Shown: positions 33,929-43,018 of the stretch, piece after piece
How positions within the stretch are numbered: the first letter of the stretch is position 1
Layout: every line of letters begins with the position of its first letter
DNA from: Oscarella lobularis
Lineage: Eukaryota > Porifera > Homoscleromorpha > Homosclerophorida > Oscarellidae
Direction of reading: 5' to 3'
Assembly (NCBI RefSeq): GCF_947507565.1
Contig: NC_089192.1
Span: 186,001 to 250,000 of the forward strand
DNA: 64,000 bases
The notes under the pieces: model-generated
Told to the model about the DNA's origin: nothing
Database searches by the model: none
Seen by the model: the letters and a program-made list of their open reading frames with translations, nothing else
Made by a program: the position numbers and the translations under genes

Positions 33929-34890
33929 CTGGGACGTTGCTATGAAAAGAAACTTCCTCCTTCGTGTTTGTGAACATATAGTGCGTAAAATACACTGTAT
34001 GTTTACTAAAAATCCTTCTTTTGTCTCGGCTAATTGTAGGGGATTGTACGGGAGAATTGACGTTTCAATCAATTGTTAGAAATCCAAAATCCAAACCAAC
34101 ATCATGCAAAAGACTGATAAAAAATTCCTGCCGAAGTTTCGTATCTTTGTTTGTGCCTTGTTTTCATCAAAGTAGATCTTTATCGTCGATGACACGGCTC
34201 TTGCAACGAGACCTAAAATTTTTGATGATGATACCCGGTATCTCCTAGACGTGAAACGATGCCATTACACATAAGTGTTCGTTCCTATTGAAAAACATGA
34301 ACACTGAGAAGAGAGGACTTGACGAGAGAATGGGTGTTGATTTCATTTTAGAAAAAGCTAACGTGCGCAAATGAAAATGAAAGCTGAAAGACAGGAGGAG
34401 ACATTCTGCTGATGGAATTATCTGATAACGTGAGCCCTGAAAAAAAAAAACCCTACACGGAAACAATGGAAAGGAAGATGGAGTTATAACGTAGGCATGC
34501 ACTGGCACACAATGGCAAATGAAAAGGATGAAGAGTGATAACGCGAGCATAAACTGGCACATGATAAATGCAGAGTCCCCCTTCCCCTTCTTTATTTCCC
34601 CACCCTCTTCCCTCGCTTTTATTTCCCCACCCTCTCCCATTCATTTTCCCATCCCTGCATGCAAAAATACAGTCTCAATTTGCATGCAATCTTCATCTTC
34701 ATCTTTTCTCCTCTGTTAGAACAAAGAATGCTCAAAAAATGTACATCAATATGCCCAAATAAATACCTCTTTCTTGTCCACTCGTTTTCCAAGACCAAAC
34801 TCCAAATAACAAAGACTAGTACTCCTTTCCTCGCTTTTTTGCTTCTAAAAACCAAGAAAAAATGCTAATAAATATCAAAATGTTGAAGAA
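33929..34890. other. Low-complexity spacer without a supported gene
   Basis: About 960 bp after the NHL-BTB stop. It is A/T-rich, with CT-rich runs (TTCCCCACCCTCTTCCCTCG near 34600) and repeated pieces such as ACTGGCACA at 34501 and 34554. Several open frames of 60-130 codons on both strands have biased composition and no recognisable domain. It may contain 3' exons of the exon-cassette array that follows. Confidence 0.4.
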
Positions 34891-34899
34891 AATGTACAG

Positions 34900-35975
34900 T
34901 ACCTCTATCTTTAGTGTGTCTGTTGACTATAGTCCCATGCTCCACCTCCAAGGCCTTTTCTTTTTCATTCTTCTGTTTCTAAAAGAAAGAAATGTGTACA
35001 TATACATAAAATTACCAAAATGAATACCTCCTCCTTTAGTGCCCACTTGTTTTCTAGCCAAGCTTTACTTCCTTTGCTCTGTTTCTAAAACAAAAAAGCT
35101 TACAGATGTACATTACATCATGCTGAAAAGAATACCTCCTTCTTCGGTTGTCTGTTTTCCAAGTCATAGTTCTACCTCCGAGACCATTTTTCCGCCCTTC
35201 TGTTTCTAAATAAACTTTTTAAAAATACATTAATTAAAGTGTTAAAATAATTACCTCTTCCTTCAGTGAGGAGTTGCCAAAGAAACTTGATGCAATGACC
35301 CGGCCATCGGCTTTTCTAAAATGCTACCTTCTGTAAAGCAGTGTGAAAATTAATACCAGTCTGGTACTAATTCTCACAGTGCTTTACTTCATTGTCGATG
35401 TAAAATAACGAAAGACGGGCTTCTCGCTCTCTCGCTCAGTTCTTGCTCCATCGTTTTCCTTTCTTCGCTTCTAAAGCAAACGATCTTACGGTACACAGAT
35501 ACATCAACGTGCTAAAATAAATACCTTTTTCTTCAGTGAGTTGCCGAAGAAACTTGACGTCATGACCCACTGGGCTTTGTTTGTCTCCATCTAAAATAGC
35601 AACCCTTCGTAAACCAAGAAGTGAATTAGTGCAATAGAATACTTCATTGACGATGTAGCTGCCCGGCTAAGCCAAAGATGCTTCAAAAATGGGCTTTTTC
35701 TCTCTAGTTTCTTCCTCTAAAACAACAACTGAATGCAAACACATGTAGGTACATATTACACACCTTCTCTTCTTCAGCAATTGAGTGGCTAGATAGCCCA
35801 AGGTCCTCCAAGTCCAGACAGACTGCTCCTCTCTCTCTCTCTCTCTCTTTCTTTCTCCCTGTCGCTAAAGGGAAACTGATAAAGAAAATATCCCATTGCT
35901 AAACTGAATGCGGTACCTCTTTGTGAGTGGGAGTTGCTATAGAAACATCGGCTTTTTTCCCAAACCTCTATCTAC
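34900..35975 (-). repeat. Tandem array of exon-like cassettes with short introns
   Basis: On the minus strand at least nine blocks of about 50-100 bp are each bounded by a TTTCTAG- or TTTTAG-type acceptor and a GAG|GTA- or AAG|GTA-type donor. They lie near 34903-34978, 35028-35084, 35135-35206, 35254-35314, 35389-35475, 35525-35590, 35648-35720, 35764-35866 and 35919-35970. Several are related: one reads KADGRVIASSFFGNSSLKEE, another NKAQWVMTSSFFGNSLKKK, a third KADVSIATPTHKE. Others begin KQKNEKEKALEVE or KQSKGSKAWLENK. The blocks are Lys/Glu/Arg-rich. Phases do not all agree, so alternative splicing, decay or a non-coding spliced transcript are all possible. No start codon is assigned. Confidence 0.5.
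35333..35388. repeat. Hairpin occupying nearly a whole intron-like segment
   Basis: GTAAAGCAGTGTGAAAATTA then ATACCA pairs with TGGTACTAATTCTCACAGTG then CTTTAC around a 3-base loop. The arms are about 26 bp with few mismatches. Read on the minus strand it runs from a GT to about three bases before an AG, so the predicted intron is itself an inverted repeat. Confidence 0.7.
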
Positions 35976-36065
35976 ACAATAAAAATTCAAATATTAGCTA
36001 GAACACTAGTGATTTAATTAAATACTACTGTACAATTACGCTAAAAGACGGATTAGCTAGAGAAC

Positions 36066-36275
36066 AATCAACCTAGAGTACCTCCCAATCCATTGACCTA
36101 AATAGTTATCCTATCTTCTAAAAATCAACCTAGATTACCTCCAAATCCATTGACCTAAAATTCAATTAATTAAACCTACAATCTAAATCAACCTAAAGTA
36201 CCTCCAAATCCATTGACCTAGATAGTTATCCTATATTCTAAATCAACCTAGATTACCTCAGAATCCACTGAAATG
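36066..36275 (-). repeat. Tandem repeat carrying possible 16-nt microexons
   Basis: Three to four units of about 60 bp. On the minus strand each gives (T)TAG or CTAG, then GTCAATGGATTTGGAG, then GTA. The copies sit at about 36082-36097, 36139-36154 and 36202-36217, with a shortened one near 36257-36268. Each core is flanked by acceptor-like AG and donor-like GT. Whether any is spliced cannot be told from sequence. Confidence 0.6.
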
Positions 36276-36740
36276 GTCTAACGTGGCGGCTGCCAGCTAA
36301 GCACGTTGGGGAAGGAGCTACAACCTATATCTACTTTGGGAACCGCCCTACCTACTGACAGCCGCCCTAACCCTAATGCATGGCGGTAGACGGACCCGCA
36401 TGAACGTAATGCTTTGTCTATCGTAGTTGCAAAGCGGCACGATGCAAAGGATGGTCATTACATTATGCTTTTTGTTGTCCCGTTTAGGCCCTCGTACGTG
36501 CACACAATACAAGCTTCTTGCTGAGATGCCACTGCCCCACTTCAAACCCTCCCTCCCACCCCCTAGGTCGCTGTCAGTGTACATGTTCCGTCTGGCCCGA
36601 AGAGGGAACAGTGGCAAAACGTGCAATCCGCTTGGGTGCAGTACGAGGGCTCTCCGCCCTTATGAGCGCGCCTACTCCACACGGGGCCCAAGGGAAGTAC
36701 GAACCTGGATCTTCTGCCTCGTCGGTAGTGTCAGGCCATC
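36276..36740. other. Intergenic or intronic stretch, no supported gene
   Basis: About 460 bp. The open frames on both strands here (up to 135 codons) have no recognisable domain and change composition along their length. A telomere-like CCCTAACCCTAA occurs near 36362. It may be the 3' flank of the basic low-complexity gene to the right. Confidence 0.35.
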
Positions 36741-36744
36741 TTTG

Positions 36745-37695
36745 CTATGGCCGTCCTCCATCGTTGTCGTCATTGCCGTAGTCGTCATCATTTTTTGTCG
36801 TCGTCACTGCAGTCTACGGGCAATAATTAATTAATCAATTACTTAAGTAATATGACGTCATTACCTTTAAAGTGGGCGGTCCCTCTACGTCATCGTCTTT
36901 CGTCATCGTCGCGTCGTTGCAGCCTAAGGTAATGACGTCACACGGATTAATTAATTAACTCGTTAGACGTCATTACCTTTCAAGTGGGCGCGGCCCGCTG
37001 TCGGTCGGCTGTTGACAGATGTTTCTCCGTGTCTCCATCTATGACACATTACATTAGAACAATAGAGATGTGTGAATTGTAGGCTTCGGTTACCTTCGTC
37101 GATGTCGCGCGGCGCGACGATCCGCCGTTTTGCTCGGCTTTGACGGGGGATCGCCGTCGCTTTTCTAAAAAAACGAGTTTGTCAATCGCGCGGGAAAAAC
37201 GTACGGAAGTCGCGCGGATTCAGTTCTTACCGGCGAGCGGAGGCGCCGCGCTGAGCGATCCCATCAAGGCACGCCATCGCGCGCCGAGGCGCAACGATCT
37301 GAGAGAAAAAATCGATCGATCATGCGGGAAGGCGAAAACGGCGGCGCGGCTGACTTACCGGCGTGCGACCGCGTCGCGCTGGCTTCGTCGCTTCGGGGCG
37401 CGATCCTTCGCGAAGAATCGCGGGGAGTTTCTGCAGAAAAAAGGCGCGATTACTTTCGTGAATGAAATTGCGCGACCGTTGGCGCTTACCGGAAGGCGCC
37501 GAAATCCCCGCCCGTTGCTTGTCGAAGGCTCCGCCTCGCGGCAGAGGCCGTTCTCGGCCGCCCCGAAGACGACGACGAACGAAAAACGCGGTCACGGCAG
37601 ACATGAGCCTGCTCGCAGAAAAGTTTGGCCGAGAATGACTGGATTCGGCGAATTGCAAACCCGGATTTGATGACGTTAGGTGTGCCGAGAGCCAA
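36745..37695 (-). CDS. Putative basic, low-complexity multi-exon protein
   Basis: On the minus strand, GT-AG bounded blocks encode, in order, VCRDRVFRSSSSSGRPRTAS, TGGDFGAFR | NSPRFFAKDRAPKRRSQRDA, SLRLGARWRALMGSLSAAPP and EKRRRSPVKAEQNGGSSRRA. Then come METRRN or, in another phase, WRHGETSVNSRPTAGRAHLK, GCNDATMTKDDDVEGPPTLK and TAVTTTKNDDDYGNDDNDGG before a stop at 36745. The early exons join well in one phase and the late exons in another, so at least one junction is wrong or alternatively spliced. Composition shifts from Arg/Ser-rich to Asp-rich. No family is recognised. Confidence 0.35.
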
Positions 37696-37747
37696 TCAAA
37701 ATCCAGATCGTGGACACGCCCGTTGAGCAAGCTGGGGCACGTTTTAG

Positions 37748-37829
37748 CAGTTTGACCGGTTTTGAGCCGGTTTCGAGGAAAAACGCGGGAACAAATGGTT
37801 GCGTAGATTGAAATCACGTGTCACAATTA
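37748..37829 (+). repeat. Promoter-proximal direct repeat, copy 1
   Basis: The stretch GAGCCGGTTT...GAGGAAAAACGCGGGAAC...AATGGTTGCGTAGATTGAAA then TCACGTGTCACAATTA recurs at 39019-39087 with only a few differences. The copies lie just upstream of the Uma2-like gene and of ADRM1, in the same orientation. Confidence 0.8.
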
Positions 37830-37877
37830 TAGCGCGTGCGCGGGAGAGGGTCTGACGAAAAATCAGAGCGAAGCACG

Positions 37878-38782
37878 ATGCAGGAATCTAGTCATTTTCC
37901 CGACGAAGCACTTGTTCTCGTCGTCGAACGCTCTCTTTACGTGGCGTTGGATCAATCCAACAAGGTTCCTTTCTTTTCGTCTGAGTCGTTCCACACGTGG
38001 TCATGCACACTCTTACCCTTTAGAGTATCGTCGTCGCTGTTGGAAAAGACCAAAAGCCATTCGTCTTTTCTGCAGAAGAGGAAGAAACGCCTTTCCCTTC
38101 TGGCTTAGCACGCGCAATCGAAGAAGAGGACGAATCAGTCTTCTGGAAGCTCGTCGAGGCGCTTTCCGACGCGCAAATCAAAGTCGAACGAAGTTCAGCG
38201 GGAGAATACGTCATTTCGGCGATGCCAGCGAAACGACCGCATCAACGAGCGTGCCAGGTTTTCGGCAGCCTTTTCGGTCGACTTCTCGAGCTATTTCCGT
38301 CCGGCTTCTGGTGCGAAACAGAAAGCCCATTCTCGTATCCCGGTCCAATTTCTTACTTTGCCGATTTCGCTGGCGGTCCCCGCCTCCCACGTGGCGTTCC
38401 GCCTGAAAACGTACGGGCCTCACTAGTCGTAGAGATATGCGATACGAATCCTGTCAGCCCTAATAAACTGGGCGATTATATGCGCGATCCGTATCTCCAA
38501 TACATCGTCGTCGTTGGAATTGGTCAATACGTTCCAGGAAATCCCGATTCTCTGAAAGGCCTAGACGTCAACGTCCACGAACGAATTCAAAATGGGTGGA
38601 TTGCTGCATCAAACCTAAATTCTTATTCTTGCACTAACTATGGTCAAGAGGGGTTCACTTTTTCGTCGTCCAAGTTGTTCTATCCGTATCCGGCGCCACT
38701 GGGAGCGCCAGATATATTTTTGGATTCTTACTATCTGAAGGAAGTGGTCACAGGAGCGATTGGCGAGACACGCCGACGATAG
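37878..38782 (+). CDS. Unrecognised protein, possibly Uma2-like nuclease fold
   Basis: Two exons, 37878-37964 and 38024-38782, in frame, giving 281 residues. The C-terminal part has KRPHQRACQVFGSLFGRLLE, YFADFAGGPRLPRG, VRASLVVEICDTNPVSPNKL and LQYIVVVGIGQYVPGNPDSL. The spacing HQ...D...VVEI...K...Y(I)VV recalls bacterial Uma2 (DUF820) proteins of the PD-(D/E)XK fold (HQ...PD...VVEV...K...YWVV). The match is weak and by eye. The last 80 residues (VNVHERIQNGWIAASNLNSY) are not part of that pattern. It lies between two copies of a direct repeat and is followed by a PSMF1 fragment, so it may have arrived with a duplication. Confidence 0.55.
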
Positions 38783-38865
38783 CCGATGACTTTAGTGACT
38801 TTAGTTTATTCAAGTTGTAGACAATACCCTGTTTGTACTGCAGTAGTCCCGCGTATAGTAAAAGA

Positions 38866-39018
38866 CACGACGTTCTCGTTCTAATGGCTCACAGAATCAA
38901 AGCCGGTCTACACTTGATTGGGGTCGGGGAAACGGCGGTGAGCGAGTTTTGTAGGCAACGTAGCACGAAAAACGTCGAAATAGGACGAAAAAGGCTCGAC
39001 GAAAGCGGGCGAAAATTT
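38866..39018 (+). pseudogene. Fragment of PSMF1 (exon 1, intron and part of exon 2)
   Basis: HDVLVLMAHRIKAGLHLIGV then GETA matches PSMF1 exon 1 (minus strand, 25.7-25.8 kb). It runs on through the same intron (GTGAGCGAGTTT...) into exon 2, with an internal deletion (RLDESGRKFE in place of a longer stretch). Because the intron is kept, this is a DNA-level duplication and not a retrocopy. It carries no start or promoter of its own and ends at the ADRM1 upstream repeat. Confidence 0.85.
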
Positions 39019-39087
39019 GAGCCGGTTTAGAGGAAAAAACGCGGGAACCAATGGTTGCGTAGATTGAAATCACGTGTCACAATTACG
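39019..39087 (+). repeat. Promoter-proximal direct repeat, copy 2
   Basis: Second copy of the element at 37748-37829, ending in the shared TCACGTGTCACAATTA and sitting about 70 bp upstream of the ADRM1 start codon. It includes an E-box CACGTG. Confidence 0.8.
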
Positions 39088-39153
39088 TCACTTGGTTACG
39101 TCACTGCGCGGAGTTGCCGAGTTAGCGCACTTTGTTCACAGCATTGCGAGCGA

Positions 39154-40722
39154 ATGGCTTTGTTTGCGTCCTCGCGCGGATCTGGCGCCGCATCGCGACA
39201 CTACGTCGAGTTTCGAGCGGGAAAGATGACGCTGAAAAACCGCACACTTACGGCAGACACGCGCAAAGGCCAAGTCTTCGTTTGGCGCGCACCGAACGAA
39301 GGATTCATTCACTTCTGTTGGAAAGACAGGACAACGGGCCGTCAAGAAGACGTAAATCGTCGATACAGTCGGAGCACGCACCACTGCCTACCGTCACGTG
39401 ATCATCTTCGTAGGATTTATACATTTTTCCCGACGACGCCGAGTTCAAACGAATCGATCAATGCAAAACGGGACGTGTCTACGTGCTCAAATTCAAAACG
39501 TCGAATCGGAGACTCTTCTTTTGGCTTCAGGTAAGCGAGAAATAAGGGACTATGACGTCGTACCCCGTATGTCTCCCCATAGGAACCAAAGACAGATAAA
39601 GATGATCTGTATAGCCGAAAAATCAACGACGCTATCAATAACCCGGAAGTTGCAATGTCCGGTGGAGGGGACAGTCGAATGCCCTTCGATCAATTGCCTC
39701 CTGGTTTGGCCAGTCATTTGGGTATAGAAAATTAACACGTGACCTAATAAATAAACAAATGAATCTTATAAAGGGGAGAATCAACTGGCCGGTCTAATGA
39801 ACGGAATGGATCGTCAACAGTTGATGCAACTTTTTGGTAGTAGATTCAAATTAGATACACTTTTTTAATAAAAAATTTACTTTAAATAATTAAATAGGTT
39901 TTTCAGGTGGTCATCACCCATCAGATTCAGCTGCCCATTCTGACGTCACCGAACCATCAAGAGGCTTACTCGAAAGGTATCCAAAGAATTAAAATTATCT
40001 AATAATTTTAATCGCACATTCTTTAGTGGTCAGGGAGACGAGGAAGAACGGGATGACCCCGAAGACCCGGAAGAAGACGTCGAACCAATGATAGCAAGCG
40101 ATTCCACCCCAGCCAAAGTCGAAGAAGCCAAACCATCGGAAGAAAACGAAGCCACAGCAACAGACGCTCCCTTACAGCTACCCGACATGAAAACCCTATT
40201 AGAAAACATGCGTAAGTTATTAGAAATTATATAATAAATCTCAAGTTTTCTATAGAGAGGGCTGGACGAGACGAAATTCAGCCTGAAATCGCTCACATTC
40301 TCTCGTCGGAAACGACCGTGCCTCTTCTCCAAGACCAAGTGACGTATGAGCGCGTGAGATCTTTGCAGCCCGAAGGTCTCATTGAGAGCCAAGAGGCGTC
40401 AGCTGAGGACCTCAGCTCTCCTCAATTTCAACAGGCACGCATCGAACGCATGGGGGAACCTATTAGGCATTTGTTTATGTTGGTCATTAGGCGGTTAGAG
40501 TGTTTTCTTCTGCGTTTGAGACTGGCCAATTGGCGCCGTTGGTGGCCCAGTTCGGTCTTCCGGAGTCTGCGACTCAATCCGCTTCAATAGGAGGTGAAAA
40601 AAACGAGATGAATGCTTAGAGTGCTCATCATTTGTTCGCTTATAGACATGATTGGGTTTCTGACTCATCTCCAGGAGGGTTTCGAGCAGCACGACAATCC
40701 CAAAGACGAAGAAATTGACTGA
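39154..40722 (+). CDS. ADRM1: Proteasomal ubiquitin receptor ADRM1 (Rpn13)
   Basis: Exons at about 39154-39351, 39414-39530, 39583-39721, 39773-39834, 39900-39979, 40026-40211, 40256-40434, 40491-40591 and 40647-40722. The N-terminal Pru domain reads [40 protein letters not shown], then [20 protein letters not shown] and [19 protein letters not shown]. It binds ubiquitin and Rpn2. After a linker, the C-terminal DEUBAD domain (binding UCH37) gives [37 protein letters not shown] and [20 protein letters not shown]. The intron inside SPQFQQ|AVRVF starts GCACGC and ends TTAG, a GC-AG intron inferred from protein continuity. Confidence 0.92.
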
Positions 40723-40817
40723 GAAGTAGTAGTGACGTAATAGGGGGGAGGGCGGAGACGAGAAAATACATATTATGAGAACGCGCGAACTGATTACCAT
40801 TACTCGTTCCCCCTGCG

Positions 40818-41091
40818 ATGGCGTCGGTTCCAGTCAGCGCCGTCTATACGGCGTACGAGTACTGCCGGACTCATCCCAGTAAGCACGTCTCCATATGGCC
40901 TCTATTTCCTTGCGCGCAGACGCAGAACTCGTTCCTAAGTAGCGTTGCTAGGTCGTTCTCGAGTGAATAACGACGAGACGTCGGAGTCGTCGCCGCCGTC
41001 GACCCCGGTGCACGGGGACGGAGTAGTTGGCTCGTTTCGAACGTGGGTATCGGGGAAGTTTGGAGGAAAGAGAGAGGAGGAGGATGACTAA
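40818..41091 (+). CDS. Small acidic-tailed protein, unrecognised
   Basis: Two exons (40818-40878 and 40952-41091), joined in frame as MASVPVSAVYTAYEYCRTHP then SRSRVNNDETSESSPPSTPV, HGDGVVGSFRTWVSGKFGGK and REEEDD. About 66 residues; no membrane segment. The exon join keeps phase and both splice sites are canonical. It lies about 95 bp after ADRM1 on the same strand. I do not recognise a family. Confidence 0.5.
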
Positions 41092-41200
41092 AGGAATGGG
41101 ATGAAATTCCATATCCCTTTTACGTATCTATGTCTATACCAGTAGTGTTTAGAGGATTAAGCTTAGCTACAGCTGCACTTGAAGAAAAATAGACGTTTTG

Positions 41201-42391
41201 TCACTCCTCCTTTGTTTTGTCACTCGACCGTTTCTCCAACTCGCGTTTTCGTCCTTTTCGATTCTTCGTCGTGGTGTACGCCCTCTTCGCCAAAACCGCC
41301 GTTCCCGTTCCAATCGTCTTGAATCCGTTCACGAGTAACATACGCGCGTATTGGAGCCGAGCGACTTGCGGATCGAAACCGGTAAGCGCGACCTGAAAGC
41401 GTCTCAGATAATGACCCAATTTGGCGAGAGGCGTCCAAACGGCGTACGCAAATCTCTTCGCAAGTACCCACATCGAAAGCCACGGTACCCTACGCAAAAG
41501 AGCCGATACAGGCCGAATAACGTTCTGCATAAATATCTTGATTGATTGTATGGGCAAGGAGGGAAGGAGTCGAGCTACGGGCGCGAATAGCGCGCCTACA
41601 GGCACGATTGTCGCCGTGTAGAGAACAGCGAAAGGTCGGAAGAAGTCCATCCATAAATTAGTCCACCAGTCGAAAGCGTGGTCCAGGAAACGGACTATTA
41701 TGTCCAGTCTATACCGCAGGAATTCAACCAGAGGCGCCAGTGCAGCTTGTATTACTGGAACGTTTCGATAGAGTTGCCAAACGGCCCAGGCGACTGAGAG
41801 AAGTGTGTAGACGACGAAGAGAGTCTCGATCCATAGTCTCACATTGCGGTTATACCATGAGGAAGGAACGTAGGAGACCCAGTTGGGGAGACCTTCTTTC
41901 CAAGCGATTTTATCAACCTTGGTTCCCTCTTTTTCGTTTTGGATTGCCTCGTTGAATTTCGTATAGCGGATGTTCTGCAAAACGTCGCGAATGTGTCCAG
42001 CGTAGGTCACATCGCAGGTGAATGCCAGTTTGTGGTCTAATTCGCCTGAATCTGCGACGTTTTGCTCATCCTCTTCAAAGGTAATCGGAATCTCTGTCTC
42101 GATTAGAACTCTTAGTTCCATCGTGTCCAGAAATTCCGATGAGAGTGATACGTCAATGCCTGATATTTTAGAAGCGGTGATAGTTCCGAGAGGATCGCTG
42201 CAGTCTTCTTTTTTATCCTCTTGCCACACGTCGATCTCGAGACAGTCATCTTCGCCGGATGATAGCACCAAAACGCCGCCGTATTTGACCGGCTTGTCAG
42301 AGCCGTTTGTCGTTTTATTGCTTGGCGAGTGAATAAATTGATACTTCCACTGGCCAACGCTGAGCGTGCGAAGTGGTATCGATTCAGCCAT
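41201..42391 (-). CDS. Multi-helix membrane protein, unrecognised
   Basis: Intronless frame of 396 residues. The N-terminal half (1-170) is soluble and acidic (VLVLSSGEDDCLEIDVWQED). From about 185 there are hydrophobic segments: WIETLFVVYTLLSVAWAVWQ, VLYTATIVPVGALFAPVARL, plus amphipathic stretches such as IQAALAPLVEFLRYRLDIIV. The tail is strongly basic (KRAYTTTKNRKGRKRELEKR). It lacks a signal peptide. It is divergent from CMC1, with start codons 55 bp apart. Proteins of similar layout exist in many eukaryotes without an assigned function, but I cannot name one securely. Confidence 0.6.
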   Translation of the reverse strand: MAESIPLRTLSVGQWKYQFIHSPSNKTTNGSDKPVKYGGVLVLSSGEDDCLEIDVWQEDKKEDCSDPLGTITASKISGIDVSLSSEFLDTMELRVLIETEIPITFEEDEQNVADSGELDHKLAFTCDVTYAGHIRDVLQNIRYTKFNEAIQNEKEGTKVDKIAWKEGLPNWVSYVPSSWYNRNVRLWIETLFVVYTLLSVAWAVWQLYRNVPVIQAALAPLVEFLRYRLDIIVRFLDHAFDWWTNLWMDFFRPFAVLYTATIVPVGALFAPVARLLPSLPIQSIKIFMQNVIRPVSALLRRVPWLSMWVLAKRFAYAVWTPLAKLGHYLRRFQVALTGFDPQVARLQYARMLLVNGFKTIGTGTAVLAKRAYTTTKNRKGRKRELEKRSSDKTKEE

Positions 42392-42446
42392 ATCCTTTTT
42401 TCAAGTGATCTGAAATATTGCATAGCGTACGTTAGGATACGTAGGA

Positions 42447-42867
42447 ATGTCGGTCGTTTTGCCTGATGGCAAGCTTCGACGAGTCGAAGAAGACGTCCTT
42501 ATACCAAAAATAATGCGAGAGGAAGCAATGAAGCGCTGCGATAAGCATGTTCAAGGTAAAACGACGCGAATCTACTGGTTTACTGCCTATGGCTAATCAT
42601 TGTTCGTCTGTCTGTGTAGCTTTTATAGAGTGCTGCAAAGGTCGAACTGTAACAATGGCCTTCAAATGTCGAAAGGAGAACAAGGACATGAAAAATTGCC
42701 TCGTGACCAAGTTTGTGCAGAGGGGAAGGGGCTCGTATTTTTTTAATTAATTTTATGCATGTATATGCATCAGTTTCCAGGATCCTGCTTTGTTTGAAGA
42801 GTGCAAGAAAAGGTATCTCAACGACAGAGAGGCATTTCAAGAGAAGCACCGAAACCAAAATAGCTGA
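42447..42867 (+). CDS. CMC1: COX assembly mitochondrial protein 1
   Basis: Three exons, 42447-42555, 42620-42710 and 42774-42867. They join as LRRVEEDVLIPKIMREEAMK, then RCDKHVQAFIECCKGRTVTM, AFKCRKENKDMKNCLVTNFQ and DPALFEECKKRYLNDREAFQ. The twin cysteine pattern (C...CC...C...C) and VEKDVLIPKIMRE match human CMC1. CMC1 is an intermembrane-space twin-CX9C protein that stabilises COX1 early in complex IV assembly. The third exon's acceptor is the CAG at 42771-42773, which keeps the spacing to DPALFEEC; the next AG would shift the frame. Confidence 0.92.
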
Positions 42868-43018
42868 AAATCAATTTTTTATAATAAATAGGCTCACAAA
42901 ATCGCGCTATCTCTTCTCTTATGCATAAAGAGTGAGACCCGTTGAAACGAAAAATGACTACAGTATGTGTAAATACTCAGCTCAGTCCCGTGACTTCCGG
43001 CTGAGCCCTTCTCTCGCC

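Noticed and set aside
34245-34868. Several 60-130 codon frames on both strands
   Set aside because: Low-complexity, overlapping in many frames, and no domain or splice-consistent neighbours.
36348-36834. Frames of 92-135 codons on both strands
   Set aside because: No recognisable domain, composition changes abruptly, and they cross predicted splice sites of the minus-strand gene.
37140-37670. 176-codon plus-strand frame
   Set aside because: It is the complement of GC-rich Arg/Ser-coding exons; GT-AG blocks on the minus strand explain the region better.
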